Origin: Phallusia fumigata
Lineage: Eukaryota > Chordata > Ascidiacea > Phlebobranchia > Ascidiidae
DNA length: 57,452 bases
NCBI GenBank assembly: GCA_008931825.1
Contig: QXVZ01001515.1
Span: forward strand, 40,258 to 97,709
Reading direction: 5' to 3'
Each line of letters starts with the position of its first letter. Within the stretch, counting starts at the first letter, position 1. The notes beneath the pieces were generated by a model that saw nothing but the letters and a program-made list of their open reading frames with translations, made no database searches and had not been told where the DNA came from. Both the position numbers and the translations under genes were made by a program. Below, piece after piece: positions 38,558-51,600 of the stretch.

Positions 38558-41500
38558 ATGCATCCTAAAGTGCTGTGCATAGTTGTTTATTTGGCAACAA
38601 CATGTCTAACTGGGGGACTAGGTTTTGAATTTATCAGTATAACAACAGTTGTGGGAACAGCTGCAACATCAGCAATTTTTATGTTAGCTGAAAAAACTGG
38701 TTTAACTTCATTTCGTTGTGGATGGCTTATTGAATGTTGCTCAAGTCCAGCAGTTCGGTTAAATGAAACAGGTAAGAATACAAAGAACTACAGAACTACG
38801 TTAAACAAATGGTATCAAGGCACTGTTCATTTATCACAACAGAGCAAAGATAAAAAGATATTTAAAACAACTGAAAAAATCTTTATGGTTTTATAGGATA
38901 AACTATACTGGCAATAAGATAAAATATCTGTGTCCCATCCAATACTGCTAAAACTTTTCTGTACATCATTGAGGCATGATAGGTGTTCTACAGTTTGATA
39001 TTGAGCTGGACACAATTAAAGTAGTTCCTACATCTGTTACATTTAGATAAATTATGTAATAAACAAAAAAGTTGGCTTGTAAAGCAATTCCTCACTGGAG
39101 GGATTTTTTGTGTGTCAAATTTGCAAAATGTCCTTAAACTTACCTAATTTCTTACATGTGCTTGTAGCTATTTGTATAAATTGTTGTTTTATTCTGTGTA
39201 GCTGCTTGCATTAGGTGAATAACAAAACCAGTAACTATAGTATTTTTTCAACATGTTGCCCTAAATAGGTTTACTTCCGTAGAGTAAATGGTAACTGCGG
39301 CAACGCATCAATTTTCCTCAAAAGATTTAAGCAATACCTACATTTTACTCTAAATACCTTGAGAACAGATAATTCAGCTTAAAAACATTTTTCAAGTTAA
39401 GAAAACAATTGTGTTGCTCTGCAATGTACTAACCATTAGAGTGTGCAAATCCTTTACTAGGGTAAATATGGCATATAACCAAGGGGTCCGTTCAGCTCAG
39501 CTCAGTTCAGTTTATTGTTTCATGAAGAAAGAAAACTAGCAGCTGTAACAAACCAATATAATTGATGCAGGGGCAGTAAAAGGCCATTTGGTCACTTGTC
39601 AAGCTTTCCCCAGTTAGGATTTTAGGTTTTTTTGGAGATTCCAATTTATTAGTTTTAAAAATTAAAAAAATGTAGAACACTTCTTTGCCTGCAGGAGCAA
39701 ACCCAATGCCAAATAAACATTTGTTACAGGTCAAAACAATGTGCACTGTCTGCAGCTCACAAAATCATATTAAACATTTTTAAGATGTTAAAACAATTTG
39801 CAAATGTTGACACCTTACTCTACATTAATTATATTACTGATTTTAGGGGATCCCTGTATAAGAATTATTCTGAACAAGTACACCAATCTTGGTTTATTTT
39901 TTTAGGCAGTTGTTTATTTTTATGTTTGTTTTATCTTAACAATCCTTTTATATTTTTATCTTAACAATCTTTATTTTTGTGTAGGTTTGAACAGAGATTT
40001 GACACAAAATCTACATGGCCAGCATTTGGTAACATCTACAGTGTATAAGGCTGTTAAATCACACATGAAAAATAATGAACCAGCAAAGCCCCTTGTGATG
40101 TCATTTCATGGTAAACTATTTTTCCTTTTTTAATTTTCTGAATTGTTATGTTCATACTGATGCAGGTTGGACTGGTGGTGGAAAAAATTTTGTTGCTCGC
40201 ATGATAATAAACAACATATATGCCAAAGGTGAAAAAAGTTCATTTGTCCATGTTTTCAATGCTGAGGTTGAGTTCAAACATACGAGACACTTGGAACAGT
40301 ACAAGGTAAGTACAAAATAAATAATTTCAGAAACTATTTCCTGTCTTGTTTTCTTACTGTAGGGTTGTTATTATGTAATTGTGGACCCCTTCCAAAGGGG
40401 GGCACATATATATTTAAAACTGATCATTCCATATGAACCAAGTCATGCCATATTAACCCAGCCCAGGTGTCAGCAACCCCAGGCCTGCATGCTACCCAAG
40501 TAAATATTCATGGCATGCCAAGTGTTTTACAAATTCATCTTTCTATACATTTTGTGAGCATTTTGTTGTAAGTCATTCCACAAGGGGGCATTTAGGATAT
40601 AATTTGTAAACTGGCACACTGTGTTCAAAAGGTTTTTGACCCTGAACACTGCCCCCCTTTTTCCATATTAACGTCATTTTTAAGTGGCCCATCTAAACAT
40701 TTAAAATGACCCCTTGTGGAGTGTGCACTCTACAATGGGAATTACTGAGTTACAGGGATTATAAACTCTGTAAGATCAGGGATGATTTTTTGTCAAATTT
40801 TTTTCAAATTTCCATGTGATAGAAAGGCATCTAAAATTGTGCAGTGACAACCTTTTACCCCAGTTTACACATCAGTTGATGCACAAACCTCAAAAACATT
40901 AACATTTGAAAACTGCTATATATATTAACGTAAGCAAACATAGAACCTCTTTATTGTACATTGCAAGCATTTATGGAGTTTTTGTTAGGTTCAGCTAAAA
41001 TGCAATTTTATGCAGGACAATCTTCAAAATTGGTTACACGGAAATGTGTCAAAATGTGGACGTTCAATTTTTGTTTTTGATGAAATGGATCACATGCCAA
41101 ATGGTTTAATTGATGCTGTGAAACCATATCTTGGAAATGAAGCAGCAATCCGCGGTGTGGATTACAGAAAGTCAATGTTTATATTTTTAAGGTCAGTAGT
41201 CCAAACATATTTTATGATTTTAAAGGGCAGTCGAGTGGTTTTCCATAGTTTGCTAAAACTTGCGAGTTTGTGAGATATCAATCAGATACAAACTAATAAC
41301 TTTAATATAACAACATTTTTTTGCATATATGCACAGATAAAGGTTTTGCTGTAACTTTGCTCATTCTATGAACTATTTGGTGCACCTTTATCAGGGCTAA
41401 AACTATAGCTTTGGTCTTTTTGTGAGCATAACGCATTTAGGTGCTGATCCACAAGTACTTCTTACAGTCTAAGAGACAATTTGCCTGTTAAGAAGCATAC

Positions 41501-42539
41501 ATTTCCTTTAGGTGTTTTTTATGACCTATGAGAAGTTGTGCTGGTAAAGTCGTTTCAATTGTTATGCTATGTGTATTAGTTAAAAACCAATACTTTTCCA
41601 CTTTGGCAATAACCAACTTTGACTTGTTTGTCAGTAACACTGGTGGACAAGAAATTGGTCACAAGTGCAAATCCGAATGGGAACGTGGAAGAAGGCGTGA
41701 ACAACTACGATTGTCAGACATGCAAGATATTCTACTGAGAAGTGCATATAACCAGCAAAGTGGGTTTTACAGAAGTGGTATTATTGAAAGGTGATTATTA
41801 CAAAGTGTGCTGTGTAATTTTCCACTATTACATTATTGTTGTTTTATTCACATTTGTTTGTTGCAGAAACTTGATCGACCATTTTGTACCATTTCTCCCT
41901 CTGGAACGCAAACATGTCAAGTTATGCATAGAAGACGAAATAAGACGCCGTGGACTAGATACAAGANGGTGTTTTTTATGACCTATGAGAAGTTGTGCTG
42001 GTAAAGTCGAGTCAATTGTTATGCTATGTGTATTAGTTAAAAACCAATACTTTTCCACTTTGACTTATTTGTCAGTAACACTGGTGGACAAGAAATTGTT
42101 GCCAAGTGCAAATCCGAATGGGAACGTGGAAGTAAGCGTGAACGACTACGATTGTCAGACATGCAAGATATTCTACAGAGAAGTGCATATAACCAGCAAA
42201 GTGGGTTTCACAGAAGTGGTGTTATTGAAAGGTGATTATTACAAAGTGTGCTGTGTAATTTTCCACTATTACGTTATTGTTGTTTTATTCACATTTGTTT
42301 GTTGCAGAAACTTGATCGACCATTTTGTACCATTTCTCCCTCTGGAACGCAAACATGTCAAGTTATGCATAGAAGACGAAATAAGACGCCGTGGACTAGA
42401 TACAACATCAACTGCTATGCAAGAAAATATTGACGAAGTATTGGACCAATTACTCTGGCTACCAGAAATATCCAGGCTTTACTCTAAGTCCGGTTGCAAA
42501 AGAATTGCAAATAAAGTGAGCCTGGTACTGGAAGATTAG
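38558..42539 (+). CDS. Torsin-family AAA+ ATPase (torsin-1-like), with duplicated 3' exons in the assembly
   Basis: ER-lumen/nuclear-envelope ATPase. Exons: 38558-38771, 39985-40110, 40166-40305, 41016-41191, then 42076-42231 and 42308-42539. The total is 1044 nt, 347 aa, against 332 for human TOR1A. An earlier copy of the last two exons lies at 41635-41790 and 41877-41966. Residues 1-22 are hydrophobic and signal-peptide-like, with a second hydrophobic stretch after it. Motifs: Walker [10 protein letters not shown], with the torsin-typical Asn after Lys and Gly where TOR1A has Thr; Walker B IFVFDEMD; sensor-1 [27 protein letters not shown]; and the SGCK sensor-2 cysteine region. All phases carry. 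Torsins need LAP1/LULL1 as activators; none is in this window. Confidence 0.95.
40370..40760 (+). repeat. Degenerate dispersed repeat in a torsin intron
   Basis: The head gtggaccccttccaaaggggggcacat matches the hairpin head of the 49515 family. Diverged sequence with repeated cccccttt and caagggggca motifs follows. No coding content. Confidence 0.5.
41512..42415. repeat. Direct duplication of two torsin exons around an N gap
   Basis: Bases 41512-41966 and 41968-42415 are direct copies separated by the N at 41967. Introns are nearly identical, apart from a 17-base deletion in the second copy at a short actttg repeat. The second exon is identical over the shared part. The first exon differs at nine positions. 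Copy 1 breaks off at the N inside the last coding exon, so only copy 2 can complete the protein. Confidence 0.85.
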
Positions 42540-45500
42540 ATTTTGTTGTTTATTAATTATGACACTCGTATTTGCTGCGTATTTGCATTTCTGTATTGTA
42601 GTTGTGGCTGATTTTGAAGAAACTTGGAAACGTTCGTATGTGACACGCTTATGCAAAAAACGTTTCTTGAGAACCTGGCTTTGACAAAAACATTTTTCGT
42701 TCGTACAACTTCTGCAGGCCTAGCAAAGGGATTTTTTTTGTTTTAGCACAAATAGCGCTTGAACGAAAGTTAGCGGTTTTTGTAGGTTGCTTGATGATTG
42801 TTCAAGTTTTTCAAGTGTTCAAGATTGCGACCTGTTGATGTAGTGCAATAATGTTGGGTATATGGGTGTATAACGTAATAGCTTTATGTCGTTACCGGAT
42901 AGGCATTAGTTTGCAACATGTTTATCTATCGTGAGAGACAGTTATGTTGTACTCTCGTATTTGCCTCTAGACGGCGATACGGTAGTATGTGACCGCTACA
43001 AATCTCGCCACCCACTCTGTATATCTAAGACAAATATTTTCAACAATAGGCTATATATATATTCGAAAATATAAGACACGCAAAGCTTAGAAAAGAAAAC
43101 TCTCGCTAGGTTAATATGATCTCTCGTAGTTAGTTAAATCAGATTTAACTTTGCCGTCAGCCACAGAAATCACGGATCAAAAACCGTTACCGTTAACCGT
43201 TTCTGGTGTGAATCCCGCTTGAACGATACTCTTGACTATAGGGTTTCAAAAAGACAATTCACGTAAAATGCACATGATACAAGAAAAATACATGTATTTT
43301 TCGTATTAAATAAAAACTTAAACAATACTTGCTTCTTGCTCCACCAACAGTGCAACAGCATAATAACAGTGAGCAAGTTTTTTTGTGCTTGTAGGCCAGT
43401 GGTTCGAAAGGGGCCAAATTTGTACATAGAAGTATAGGCTACTCCTGAAAAAATCCCTAATTTTTACATTAGGTTGGGTTACTTGGCCCCCCTCAAAATT
43501 TTGGGCTGGCTACGCCATTGTATAGTGATTATCTATGAAACCTTAATGCCTAATAGTCTTCTAAACATAGAGAATTTGTGCTGTCACAGGCGCTTTAGGT
43601 CACAATTAGATTATTGTTCTGGAAGGCGATGATGAGTAATGATCGACTTATGTGAAATAAAGGTGGAATGTACCAAAATATTGACTACTTTATTGGTATA
43701 GTTACTCTATACTCATGCGTTTCAAAAAATATGAACGTTACACCAAAAATACAAAAAATTCATGTACTTAGGCTATATACACAATTTAAGCGCAACAAAA
43801 TATACAGTATTTTTTAATATCCTACTCTTGACTGCTTTTTCTAGCCATGTGATCAAGATATTCGTCACAACTTGTTACTAATTCAATATCAAGCATTGAT
43901 TTGTAAAACTAAAAATTTAGTGCAAAAGATCTTTGCTGGTTGGCGATACGATGGTGTTCATGTCTGTTTTGTGTAAAAGGTTGCCATGCAGCAAAAAGTT
44001 CGAAAGCCAGCCCAAAATTTTCTGGCGGACCAAATATTTTCGGCGGTAATCTACCTTTATCTACAACTTACAAATTTTCAAAGGTGAACTACCCTAATGT
44101 GCAATTTATACAGATTATTAAGTTATAGGTGCGGGTAAACCTGGACAAGCCTTTGGTTATGTACAGCTAGCCAACCAGGGAGTGAACGTATTTGTATCCT
44201 CAAAAAAATCAATATTTTTGCAATACCGCAGTGGTAGGCTTGTTTTAGCGAGGAAAATAAATATTGAGGCGTGGCGACAGGTACGATAAGCAACAATAGT
44301 GTCCCGAAGGTTTACTAGGCCACTGGACGCATGAGGGGCCTTTTTGCCACAGAACAGATGGACACTTGTCGGAAGAGGTAGGTTAATTAATCCGTGTACA
44401 ATGGTTGGTGCGCAAAAACTGATTCCTGTAACTTTGTAAGTTGCCCCTTAGTCATCTTCATGTCTTCTTTTCTCGGTGCATTACGAGTGTATTGGCAACA
44501 CTTGGTGCATTTTAATCATTTGTTTTTGGTCCCAAATTTTTACTCCTAAGAGCAGTTCGATGACAGGTACTGTTTTGCCCAGTCAAACCTCGGTACACCT
44601 TCTCACAGGAAAGCGATAACTTTTTGTTTCTGGGCTAAACCACGATTAGAAAACATTGTGCCAAATTTTAAACATGTTGTGTCTGAAATAGTTTACCTGA
44701 ACAACTACTTACTTGATTCGATTATGAATGGAATTTTAGTGCATGTTCAGTTTATTTGGCTTAACCAATGAAATCACGAGGACGCAATAAACATGAATGC
44801 GTCAGTTTTGTAATTTAGCACACTTCTGAATAATTTATTGCAGCCTTGCGTTCTCTGGTAAAGGGAAAAAGCATTGATTTGTGCAGGCAACTGGCTGTAT
44901 TGATTTTTTGGACGTTTGCAAATGCTTGCATTGCATCTTGTAAGCCAGTGTTAGGTGTTCGTTCTGAAAGTAGGCTTCGAAAAAAGTAGTTTTTCATCGA
45001 AACACGTAAATTTTCCAGTAGATAGTAGTTTCAGGTAACGTTCAGTGATAAGCATTGCATTTGTTGCAAATATTTTTTTATGCGAGTTGCAACAGTCTTT
45101 TTGGTTAGTGCAGAATCATGCGGTACTGTAGCATATTAGAGTTTTGTAGAAGTATACCTCATTAAATAACCTCTATGCTGGCGCTTTTAATTTTTTTATT
45201 CGAACGCTTACGTTTGTATGATTGTGACACAAATAAATTATGTCATATCATGCAGCTTTTTGTTCGCTTGTTCTTTTTGTTGCTAGAAATTAAAAATTGG
45301 ATTTGCGTCAAATAATGTATTGTAAGTAATCACATATTCTATCTAGTATCTATGAATTAACATAAACATAAAACACACATGATTTTTAAATTTTAAGATC
45401 TTTGTGCGGATGCGCTAGTTGGTTCGCCAAAACTGCGATTAAACGCGTTGCAGAAACAAAATCAGTTTTGAAGTGTTCCAGTCCAGATCAAAACTCGCAC

Positions 45501-45636
45501 TTTTAAAACACTTTCGTTGATTGTACAACAGGAAGAAAATGAAGTGTTTCCTGTAATTTTAATTGTGCTGCTGGTTATTGGAAGACTACCAACGGAACAG
45601 GCGATTTGCACCGATTACTTTCTGGAGTTCAGAGAA
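42540..45636. other. Intergenic between torsin and UNC79
   Basis: Non-coding as far as I can see. It includes torsin 3' flank and the UNC79 promoter and 5' UTR. No clear TATA box, tRNA or other RNA gene was recognised. Open frames here are short and unrelated to known families. Confidence 0.4.
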
Positions 45637-48600
45637 ATGTCGAGTCGTGCAGAAATATGTTCGTACCCTGCTTTTTGCATTATTATCTAAACATTGTATT
45701 AAATCTGATGCATTGCATAGTTTGGACATCCTTGATGTAATTAAAAGACAAACCCGATGTTGGCACTTTTTAAACATTAGGCATCAAGTTTAAAATTGCA
45801 AAATTGCATTTTAGTTGCGACCAAAGTAAAATGCCTTGAGGACTTTCACAAACAACTACTCTGGAATTCAAACTTGTCCACATTTCCATGTGAAATCTGC
45901 AACACATTAAAGTTTTTTGAAACTTGTTTGTTGGGGTGAGTCATAAACTTAACGTAATAATTTGCTTCATCAACGCAATGCAATGAGTAAATTTTAGAAA
46001 CATGAACATAAGTACTGTGTTCATTTATGTCAACTTCTTTGGCATGGACAATCTTTTTTAGGCATAGGTGTCGATTTAGGGGTGACTGGGGTGACATATC
46101 ACCTCTCACAAAAAACAAGGGTGACAACATATGTATTGTCACCCCTGGTAAATATTGTATAATTAGCCACATAGGCACATACATTACTATGCGTTAAATT
46201 AGTTTAAACCAGTTGTTTGTACTATTAACCATCACAATCATGACAAACACAAGTGTCTTGTGGTTTGTTACAGCATAATGCAAATTGTTTTGTAACAGCA
46301 GGCTGGTTGTTGTTGACTTATCTGCTACATGTCAACTGTGAAAATAAACAGCAAAACAAGTTTTGCAGTCGATAAATTTCGCCAACCATCATAAACAATC
46401 TAAATAAACATCACCAACAATGTAGAAATTGAGGCGCATTTTGTAAACTTATAATATATATATATGTCAACAATGCGGTTATTCGATAAAGTTTAACAAA
46501 AATGCATGGGTCATAACATAGACTGCGAGGTTTGTGCCTAACGTCGTATGCAAGAGCAGCAATGTAGATAAAGATTCTGAACTAAATGACCTAAAGACCC
46601 TGTGGTTACATTCATCCCGTAACTTTGGTTCTTTTATTTTTTTCTGTCTCCCTGTTTGTTCTCACCGTTTTGTCAAGAAAAAGTCATTCCGTTTTCTTTA
46701 CATTTGCCTGTATAGATTATAGATAGTTATCTGACGTTACAATCTGGTTACCAGCTGATAGGTGGTTTAAATGAGCATTTATTTAGGTCAGCCAGGCAAA
46801 TGTTTTATCAACTAAAAATAAGCTGTATTTATGCGTTGGAACCCTAATAGGTTTTTTATATTGCCTGTAAAAAGAGTGCAATGCAGCAACTTCATTTATT
46901 TATTTTTAATATTAGTCCTGCTACTTTTCTGCAGTATGGACGAACAGTAGAATTAGTTACCATATAGTTATGTGCATCCTAAATGCACCATCTTCCAATG
47001 CATAGGCAGTGTTTAACATGTGGTACACAAAAACAGACTTTCTCTCATGCTGCTTAGCAGTCAAGTTATATAGATGTAAATTTAGTTTAAGAATGTACTT
47101 TGTGCAAATGCACTTGAAGTTTTTTGGTCAATTCGATAATTAAAAAAAAATATTGTTACTTCATTGCTAACTCCCTTAATTTTTGGTATCTGCACCACTG
47201 GTTTAATACACCTGATATAAATGGCCGACTTGGATTTGAATATGCACAAATTTATGTGTTTTTACCATTCCAAGCCCCAGCGGTTAACCTGCACCTACTC
47301 TTAAAGTGAATAAAATTTAGGGATGTTTAAAGTAAAATACGGAATCGTAAGGATTCGAATCCTTACTGACTTCAATCCATATTTTCTATTTATATCGGGT
47401 AATTAGAACCAATACATAATTTACAGACACAAAAGTGCCAGTGCAATGTCATTTGTTTTTTTACTATTGCTCAGCCACATTGTTAACACTAGAATTACTT
47501 TGGGGATCAATTTTAAACCAGTAAGGTTTTGCAACATAAAATTTTTAAATGGTTTCTAGCAGGCAAATTGTTGTGGTTTCTTAACTTTTCCTAAACTTGG
47601 TTAAGAATCTACAACACAGCTATTATTACAGCCACCTTGCTTTCATTGAATTCCAACTGTGATGTAACAACTAAAACGTTGCCCATAACACAAGTAAATG
47701 TACATCTTGAATACAATGGAATGCATATTCAAAGACAAAAGCAATGAATTGTCACAAAAAACACTGCTATAACAAAACTGTAGCATTCTGTATGAGTTGC
47801 AGTCATTTATTCTGTGGAAAGTGTTAAACAACATGAGAGTAATGCACGTAAAATGCAAGCAGTGCAAATATTCAGATGCAGGTTTGAAAACTTTACTTGT
47901 TTGTTGGTTGCAGGTATAATAAGTATTAGTAGACAGTTAGCACACCTATGCCACAATTAACAGCCTATACCACAAAAACCCATGTGTTTCTGCCTGCAGA
48001 CACAACCATGTCATAAAAGCTTCAATAACTTTGGGGCCCAGTGTAAAATATATCCTTTGTACATTGGGTAATAATCTATTTGAAATGTCAACATGGAGAA
48101 AGCCAACCTAGTTAAAAGACTTGGATTCAATATTCTGGATTTAAAGCAACTATTCTAGAATAACCAGCTGTTTTGACAATGACAATCTTGTAAAAGCCAC
48201 CCACAGGTTAATTTTATTACATCTCAAATGTACAACGAAAGCAAATACATTGTAAAAAAGTAGATTGAGCATGTTGTGTATGCATAATAATGCAACTAGC
48301 TTGGGCAAATCATGCAACAGCAAATATAGGCTTTATTTGCAAAAGTTTCTCAGCATTATGATGCCGACGTAGCAATAATATAAATGCTATTTCTTTTAAC
48401 TTCAAAACATTGTGTATGCTGATATAGAGCTGCAAAAGTTGCAACTAGCAATGCATTGCTTTTGAGCCCCAATTTATTTTTATTTTTATTTTAGTATTTT
48501 GAAAGATGTGCCAACTGATCACAAACTGTCCCAGTTGTCCAACTATCCTTCACTGGATTATTTTGAATTGTATGATGTCCTGCTTCTTTTATTACACAGA

Positions 48601-51600
48601 CTTGTAAATATGCATTCTGAACAAGAAGGTACGACTTTAAGTTGTATACATATATATATTGTGGATTTTCTTACATCAATTTTTGTCATATGCAAGTCAG
48701 GGTAGGTACACTTTTTTGATAACTAAGTATTTGTTATCAACGGATTTTGCTTATTGTTGCAATGAAAGCTGCAGGATCATGCTTTAATAAATCCTGTCCC
48801 TTTTACAAAGGTTGTTAATCATCTCCTTTTTGACACAGATGTTATTATTGCCTTGCTGAAATGTCTTAGTTTAGCATTGCTGTTTGTTGATGAATGCACT
48901 CGCATTGAATTGCCAACCATTGTGTCAGGTCTGCTTTATGAACTCAAATTCTCTACAGACAACATTCACAAATTTCTTGTGCAAACTTTATTCAGAACCA
49001 TCATTCCAATGTGTTTTGGTATGTGCTTTGATAATTCCTACACTACATACTTATCATTACTAAACAACCTGTCATTTTAATTAGGATCAATATTTGCTGA
49101 GGAGTTTGTGGGAAAGTGTCATGATGATATTCCAAGTATTATTATGGTAGTATTGGAGTGTGTACCTGATGTATCTGCACATTTTCAGTTGATTGAAACA
49201 CTTATGATGTTTAAAAAGAATTTGTGGGCGGTAAGTACCGATAGTAATTTTCCTTTTAAATCAAACTTTTCGTAAGTACCTGGATTGGTAGCCTTTTAAA
49301 AAGTAGTTTTGCCCGTAAAAAAGCAACCGTGTGTTTTACATTTGAAGGATATCATGTCTGTCATTTCATTTTCGGATGGAAGTGTAAAAGTCAATGCTGT
49401 ACAGTTGCTTTTTCATTATTGGCCACAGTTGCATCCATCTACCACCATGGGACATAAGCTTGACATGGAAAGTGGTATGTCATGTTAGGTAGTGTTTACC
49501 TGCAGTGTTTAGATCATTATGTGTCCCCTTCCTGAAAGGGGACACATAGTGTTTTCACTCTGGTGTTTTTTTTCTGCCCTGCAGCTTGTCCATGCACTTT
49601 TGGCATGAAATGTTTGATGGATTTGGATGAAACTTTCACAGCTGGTAGATATGGTCATGGCAATGTGTCATCCATTTCGATTGACTTCTTAACCCCAAGG
49701 GTTACCCCGCTAGCCCCCAAAAGGGTGAAATATTTCCTTGCACTATGTCTATGCACTTTGGCATCAAATGTTTGGCGGATTTGGAAGAAATTTTTACTGT
49801 TGGTAGATATGGTCATGGAGTTGTGTCATTAATGTTGTTTGACCCCATATCCCAACGGTTACCCCACTAGCCCCCTAAAATGGGGCAAATAGTTAAACGA
49901 TCTCTGAATTTGATGAAATTTGGACAGTTTGTATAATATGTTATTGTCATGCAATAATTAATGTTTTTACCCTATAGCCCCAGTAGTTACCCCACTAGCC
50001 CCCTAAAATGGGTAAAATAGTTAAACAATCTCCGAATTAGATGAAATTTGGACAGTTTGTATAACATGTCATTGTGGTGCAAAAATTAATATTTTTTACT
50101 CTANAAATGCAGCAGTTACAATGCTATTGGATCCTGGAAGGTCAGCTTGTCTTTCTGAAAAAGCACCACCTTTGTATTTGTGCCATTCTTGTTCACAGGT
50201 AACTATTTTTCGTTTTGCGATATAAGATTACCTAATGATCTGGGTAAAAATGCTATTGAGCTGTATTTTAGTGCACAGATATTTTTTATCAAAGCACTTA
50301 ATTTTAAACAAAAATGTCTTTTTACAGAACACCGTGACTGAAAAAACGAATTTTACATTTCATGATGTCTTATTGCCTATGGAGTACATTGGATACAACT
50401 GTGAAAACAAGGTTTGAAGCCTTTGATTGTCTTGACTATTTTATTTATTCCAGTTTTTCCCAACTTTTCTTCTTGTACCACCTCCTGAATTGAAAACAAC
50501 CCCCTTAATGGACAAAAAATGAAAACTTTTTATCATCATTAAATCTCACTTGATCAGCATCCAAGTAGAAAAGAAATAGCCAATGTTATGGAATATTTGA
50601 CCAAATTACTTCTAGTGGTCATTTGAAGAAAAAAGCTAAAATTTGCTGTGTTCCTGTGTTCCATTTCCACTGCTTACATTTCTCCCAGGGACCCTCAATC
50701 ACTCATTTATTTATTCTCTATTGCCCACTTAATGATAGCAAATGTCCACAGGAGGGCCCTGGCACCCATATGATACATATAATATGACCACTGATTAAAT
50801 CAATATAATACCTTTGTTTTATATTTTTAGCATTGTGTATCCACTGACCCAACAGCAACTGTCACCTTGTGTAGCAGTCAGTGTGAGAGAAGATTTGTTG
50901 ATGGAAGGAGTGATGGAAGTCTTTCTAATTTGCAAAGAAACAGCTTTTTTTGGCATATTCTTGAGAACAAGGGCATCCGATATTGTGAGGAATGTTACAG
51001 CAACATCCATCTAATACTTGGGGATTTAGTTACACAGATGTCGCCATCTTGTGCCTGGACCCTGCCGGAATTTGAAAGTGATGTTATTGTTAGCACTGTT
51101 ATAAGGTATTTTTGAAATGTTCAGTAGATTTGGATGAGGCTTTCACAGCCACTATTATGGGTTTGCTTCAACGAAGGGGACACATCACACCACTGCTTTA
51201 TGTGATTGCATAGTAAAACATCATTTAGGGGTGCTAATGTGTGTGGAATAAAAAAATATGGAGATGCCACTTCTCTTGTTACTATCACATAGCCTGCTAT
51301 ACCCCAAAAGTTTTTAATACAAATGATTGTACTGTATTGATTGCTTTGTTTGACCCTACACATCCAGCAGTTACCAAACTATCTCTGTAAATGGATCAAA
51401 CTATTAAACAATGTTTGAATTAGATAAGATTTGGACAGTTGGTAGAACATGTCATTCTGGTTTCTTAACTGTGTGTTGTAGCCCAAGCATTGTGTCAAAT
51501 TGTTAAACAATGTTACTTGAACTGTTTACAAAACATGCCGTAATTTTGCATTCATTACTGTGTTGGCTGTGTTTTAGTATTTGCTATTGCTAACATGCCC

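Noticed and set aside
41635..42231. Mutually exclusive alternative exons in torsin
   Set aside because: Not excluded but not preferred: the duplication also includes the next exon and both introns and meets exactly at an N, as at two other gaps. A haplotype-assembly artefact is simpler.
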